This document shows positions 4,621 through 6,455 of a stretch of 6,455 nucleotides of DNA, piece by piece. This DNA is from a bacterium (GTDB taxonomy: Bacteria > Bacillota_I > Bacilli_A > RF39 > UBA660). The stretch covers positions 1 through 6,455 of the forward strand of contig SFTR01000088.1 in NCBI GenBank assembly GCA_004560915.1. Reading direction: 5' to 3'. The position numbers and the translations under genes were made by a program. Positions within the stretch are counted from its first letter, which is position 1. Every line of letters starts with the position of its first letter. Below the pieces are notes generated by a model. That model searched no databases. It saw only the letters and a list, made by a program, of their open reading frames with translations, and had not been told where the DNA came from.

Positions 4621-5763
4621 ATAAAATTAGGTATCACAAAAACACCTTGGTATGACGAAGAAATTCCTTTTATGGAAGCTGCTGAGATTGGAACTGAAAA
4701 AGTCATAAAAGATCATGCTACCATCGGAATCGTTATGACAACTGATGGCTCATTTGGTGAGTTTACTAGAGGAGAAATAACCAGTACTGAAGAAAAAGTT
4801 ATAACTGAACTTAAAATGATTAATAAACCATTTATTGTTGTTTTAAATACGACTCATCCTGAGAAAGAAGAAACTAGAAATTTAGCTAAAAGTTTAACTG
4901 ATAATTACGATGTTCCTGTTCTTCCTGTCAATGTAGATAAAATGACAGAATTAGATATGTATGAAATTTTAAAAACTGCCCTATATGAATTTCCAATTTT
5001 AGATATTGAAATTAATATTCCATCATGGGTTCATAGTTTAGCAAATAATCATCCAATTAAAGAGGAATATCTAACAAAATTAAGAGAGAGTATGGACGGA
5101 ATAAGCAAACTTAAAGATGCTGAAAATATAATTAATTATTATAAAGACAGTAAATATATATCTAAAGCCTATATTTCTAATGTCAACACATCTAATGGTG
5201 TTGTAACTTTAAATTTAGATTCATCAAATGAATTATATAATGAAACATTAAAAGAACTTCTTGGCGGAATATCATTAACCAAAGGTAATTTACTTAAAAT
5301 ATTTATGGATTACTCAAGCGGTAAAGATGAAATATCCAGTGTTAAAGATGCTTTAAAAATGGCTAAAGCAACAGGATATGGTATTGTTTATCCAAGCTTA
5401 TCAGATATGAAGCTATCTACTCCAGAAATTATTAAGCAAGGTTCTAAATATGGTGTTAAGTTAAAAGCCCTAGCAAGTTCAATTCACTTAATGAAAGTTG
5501 ATGTAGAAAGCACATTCGAGCCTATAATTGGAACTGAAATGCAAAGTAAAGAATTAATAAACTATATAATGAAGGATTATGAAAAAGATCCATCAAGTAT
5601 TTGGAAAAGTGAAATATTTGGTCGAAGTTTAGATGTCATTGTTAAAGAGGGAATAGAAGCTAAATTATCAATGATGCCAGAAGCAACTAGATATAAATTA
5701 TCTAACACAGTAACTAAGATAGTTAATAAAGGATCAAATAATTTAATAGCTATAGTTTTATAA
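4621..5763 (+). pseudogene. spoIVA: Stage IV sporulation protein A, 5'-truncated by the element
   Basis: SpoIVA is the ATPase that polymerizes on the forespore outer membrane in the mother cell and forms the base of the spore coat, anchored by SpoVM. The open frame runs from 4585. Family sequence is recognisable from the TPWYDEEIPF motif (4642-4671) through AAEIGT.KVI, the TTDGS motif, ALYEFPIL, PSWV, DALKMAKATGYGIVYPSLSDM, KVDVESTFEPIIGTE, SIWKSEIFGRSL and the final LIAIVL. From TPW to the end there are 373 residues, matching the length of the same part in the roughly 492-residue B. subtilis protein. Missing are about 115 N-terminal residues with the Walker A and B motifs. ATG 4672 has no ribosome site and is not a believable start. 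The reading frame is otherwise intact, which suggests a recent split or one repaired by excision. The terminator follows at once. Confidence 0.93.
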
Positions 5764-5793
5764 AGATAACATTTTAAATTGTTGTCTTTTTTT
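5763..5793 (+). terminator. Intrinsic terminator of spoIVA
   Basis: A 9-bp stem (5763-5771 with 5780-5788, one G-U pair) with an 8-base loop starts at the last base of the stop codon and runs into seven Ts (5787-5793). It is placed correctly to end the spoIVA transcript. Confidence 0.8.
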
Positions 5794-5865
5794 AATAGTG
5801 AAAGTTAATATATTTGTAATATTAAAGTGATATAATTAATTAAGAATATGAATTTATTTCCCCTA

Positions 5866-6153
5866 CTAAAAAACATATGATATATTTATACTAAATAAAT
5901 AAACGAGAAAAAATGATAAAATTAAAGCAATAACAGCAAGAGTATGATTTTTACCTCTATTAATTAAAGTAACATTATTATTTTGTACCGTATTCAAAGT
6001 ATATCCACAATTAGAGCAACTTTCATTATCATTATAAATTATCGTTCCACATTCGGGACAAATTATAGTATTGTTTTGATACCCACAATTAGGACACATT
6101 TTAGCATGATCACTCATATCATGACCACATTCTACACATTTTATTAAAGACAT
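5866..6153 (-). CDS. Double zinc-ribbon protein with C-terminal membrane segment
   Basis: This 95-residue protein has two rubredoxin-like zinc ribbons: C6-x2-C9 with C20-x2-C23, and C32-x2-C35 with C46-x2-C49, each closing with a CG knuckle. A polar linker follows, then one hydrophobic segment at about 74-93 (AVIALILSFFLVYLF), ending two residues from the C-terminus. This matches the common Firmicute zinc-ribbon membrane proteins of unknown function (DZANK/zinc_ribbon_2 type). Many of those continue with further membrane helices, so this one may be shortened. The start is ATG 6151-6153, with GAGGAG about 10 bases upstream; an in-frame TTG at 6171 would include the ribosome site. It is transcribed away from the collagen-like gene. 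I cannot assign a process to it. Confidence 0.8.
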   Translation of the reverse strand: MSLIKCVECGHDMSDHAKMCPNCGYQNNTIICPECGTIIYNDNESCSNCGYTLNTVQNNNVTLINRGKNHTLAVIALILSFFLVYLFSINISYVF

Positions 6154-6266
6154 ATCAAATACTCCTCGCAATTATAATTTTATCATAATGTTACTTAAAT
6201 TACTACGAAATATTAAACTATTAAAAAGCGATATGTTATAAAAAGTAATTACTATCTTTTCTTTGC

Positions 6267-6294
6267 ACTAATTTAAGACTTGTTACATAAACTA
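6267..6294 (+). promoter_or_regulatory. Sigma-K-like mother-cell promoter
   Basis: CATAAACTA (6286-6294) matches the late mother-cell -10 pattern CATAnnnTA exactly. An AC (6267-6268, in GCAC) lies 17 bases upstream, as in the sigma-K -35. It stands 24 bases before the start of a collagen-like gene. The match is short in AT-rich DNA, but it agrees with the type of gene it precedes. Confidence 0.45.
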
Positions 6295-6317
6295 TAAAGG
6301 AAAGGATGTATTTATTC

Positions 6318-6455
6318 ATGAATGGATGCAATGACGGATGTACTTATACATTTTGTGCGCCAGCAGGGCCTACTGGTCCAACTGGACCTAGAGGCCCACA
6401 AGGTATTCAAGGTGTACAAGGTATCCAAGGTATGCAAGGTCCAACTGGACCACAA
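6318..6455 (+). CDS. Collagen-like (Gly-X-Y) repeat protein, start only
   Basis: ATG 6318 opens a frame that runs off the right edge after 46 codons. A short Cys-containing head ([16 protein letters not shown]) is followed by uninterrupted Gly-X-Y triplets: [12 protein letters not shown], then [12 protein letters not shown], and GPT, GPQ. Such repeats form collagen-type triple helices. In spore formers they occur in BclA-like filaments of the exosporium or spore surface and in other surface proteins. AAAGGAAAGGA (6296-6306) is a good ribosome site. The sigma-K-like promoter upstream and the neighbouring spoIVA favour a spore-surface role. The missing C-terminal domain would decide. The regular repeats are prone to length change by slippage. 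Confidence 0.8.
   Translation, partial: MNGCNDGCTYTFCAPAGPTGPTGPRGPQGIQGVQGIQGMQGPTGPQ

Noticed and set aside
4672..4674. ATG as a real start of a short SpoIVA
   Set aside because: No ribosome site precedes it, and conserved SpoIVA sequence continues in frame upstream of it, so it is an internal methionine of the split gene.
5804..5836. Possible rightward promoter with perfect TATAAT at 5831
   Set aside because: There is no -35 at suitable spacing and no rightward gene downstream. TATAAT arises easily in DNA this AT-rich.

Overview
The window is AT-rich DNA from a spore-forming Bacillota (Firmicute). The evidence is the 3' two-thirds of the sporulation gene spoIVA, strong AGGAGG-type ribosome binding sites, AGA-rich codon use, and a collagen-like protein of the spore-surface type with a sigma-K-like promoter. 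I cannot name the species. An uncultured gut lineage is a guess from general character only.

Layout. Positions 1 to about 4620 are the right-hand part of a mobile element. Its left end lies outside the window. From left to right it carries: a small GC-richer dyad (27-81); a bidirectional terminator (86-135); a leftward two-gene operon of a four-helix membrane protein (181-609) and an Xre-type repressor (596-1099); a compact divergent promoter with repeated TGGGT operators (1121-1249); a rightward winged-helix protein (1282-1548); about 230 bases of nested hairpins ending in a terminator (1574-1803); a second, related winged-helix protein (1836-2117); three 23-bp iteron-like repeats followed by an extremely AT-rich tract (2101-2250); an SSB-like OB-fold protein (2268-2687); one or two small ORFs (2704-2945); and a large serine recombinase gene (2949-4584). 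The recombinase gene is broken by a 49-bp tandem duplication.

Immediately after the recombinase stop codon the sequence becomes spoIVA (about 4621-5763), starting at about codon 115 of the normal gene. The ATP-binding N-terminal part is absent. The simplest reading is that the element is inserted inside spoIVA, with the recombinase gene at its right edge. This arrangement recalls the sigK-skin element of Bacillus subtilis, which a serine recombinase excises during sporulation. Whether this copy can still excise is doubtful because of the recombinase frameshift, although loss of one repeat copy would restore the gene exactly.

The chromosomal flank continues with the spoIVA terminator (5763-5793), a leftward zinc-ribbon membrane protein (5866-6153), and the start of a collagen-like (Gly-X-Y) protein running off the right edge (6318-6455).

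How the parts may work together (inference): the Xre protein represses its own promoter and the rightward promoter. The winged-helix proteins, iterons, AT-rich tract and SSB look like a minimal replication module for a circular excised form. The recombinase would perform integration and excision. The two main points for follow-up are the interrupted spoIVA with its possibly reversible recombinase lesion, and the candidate origin with its structured upstream region.
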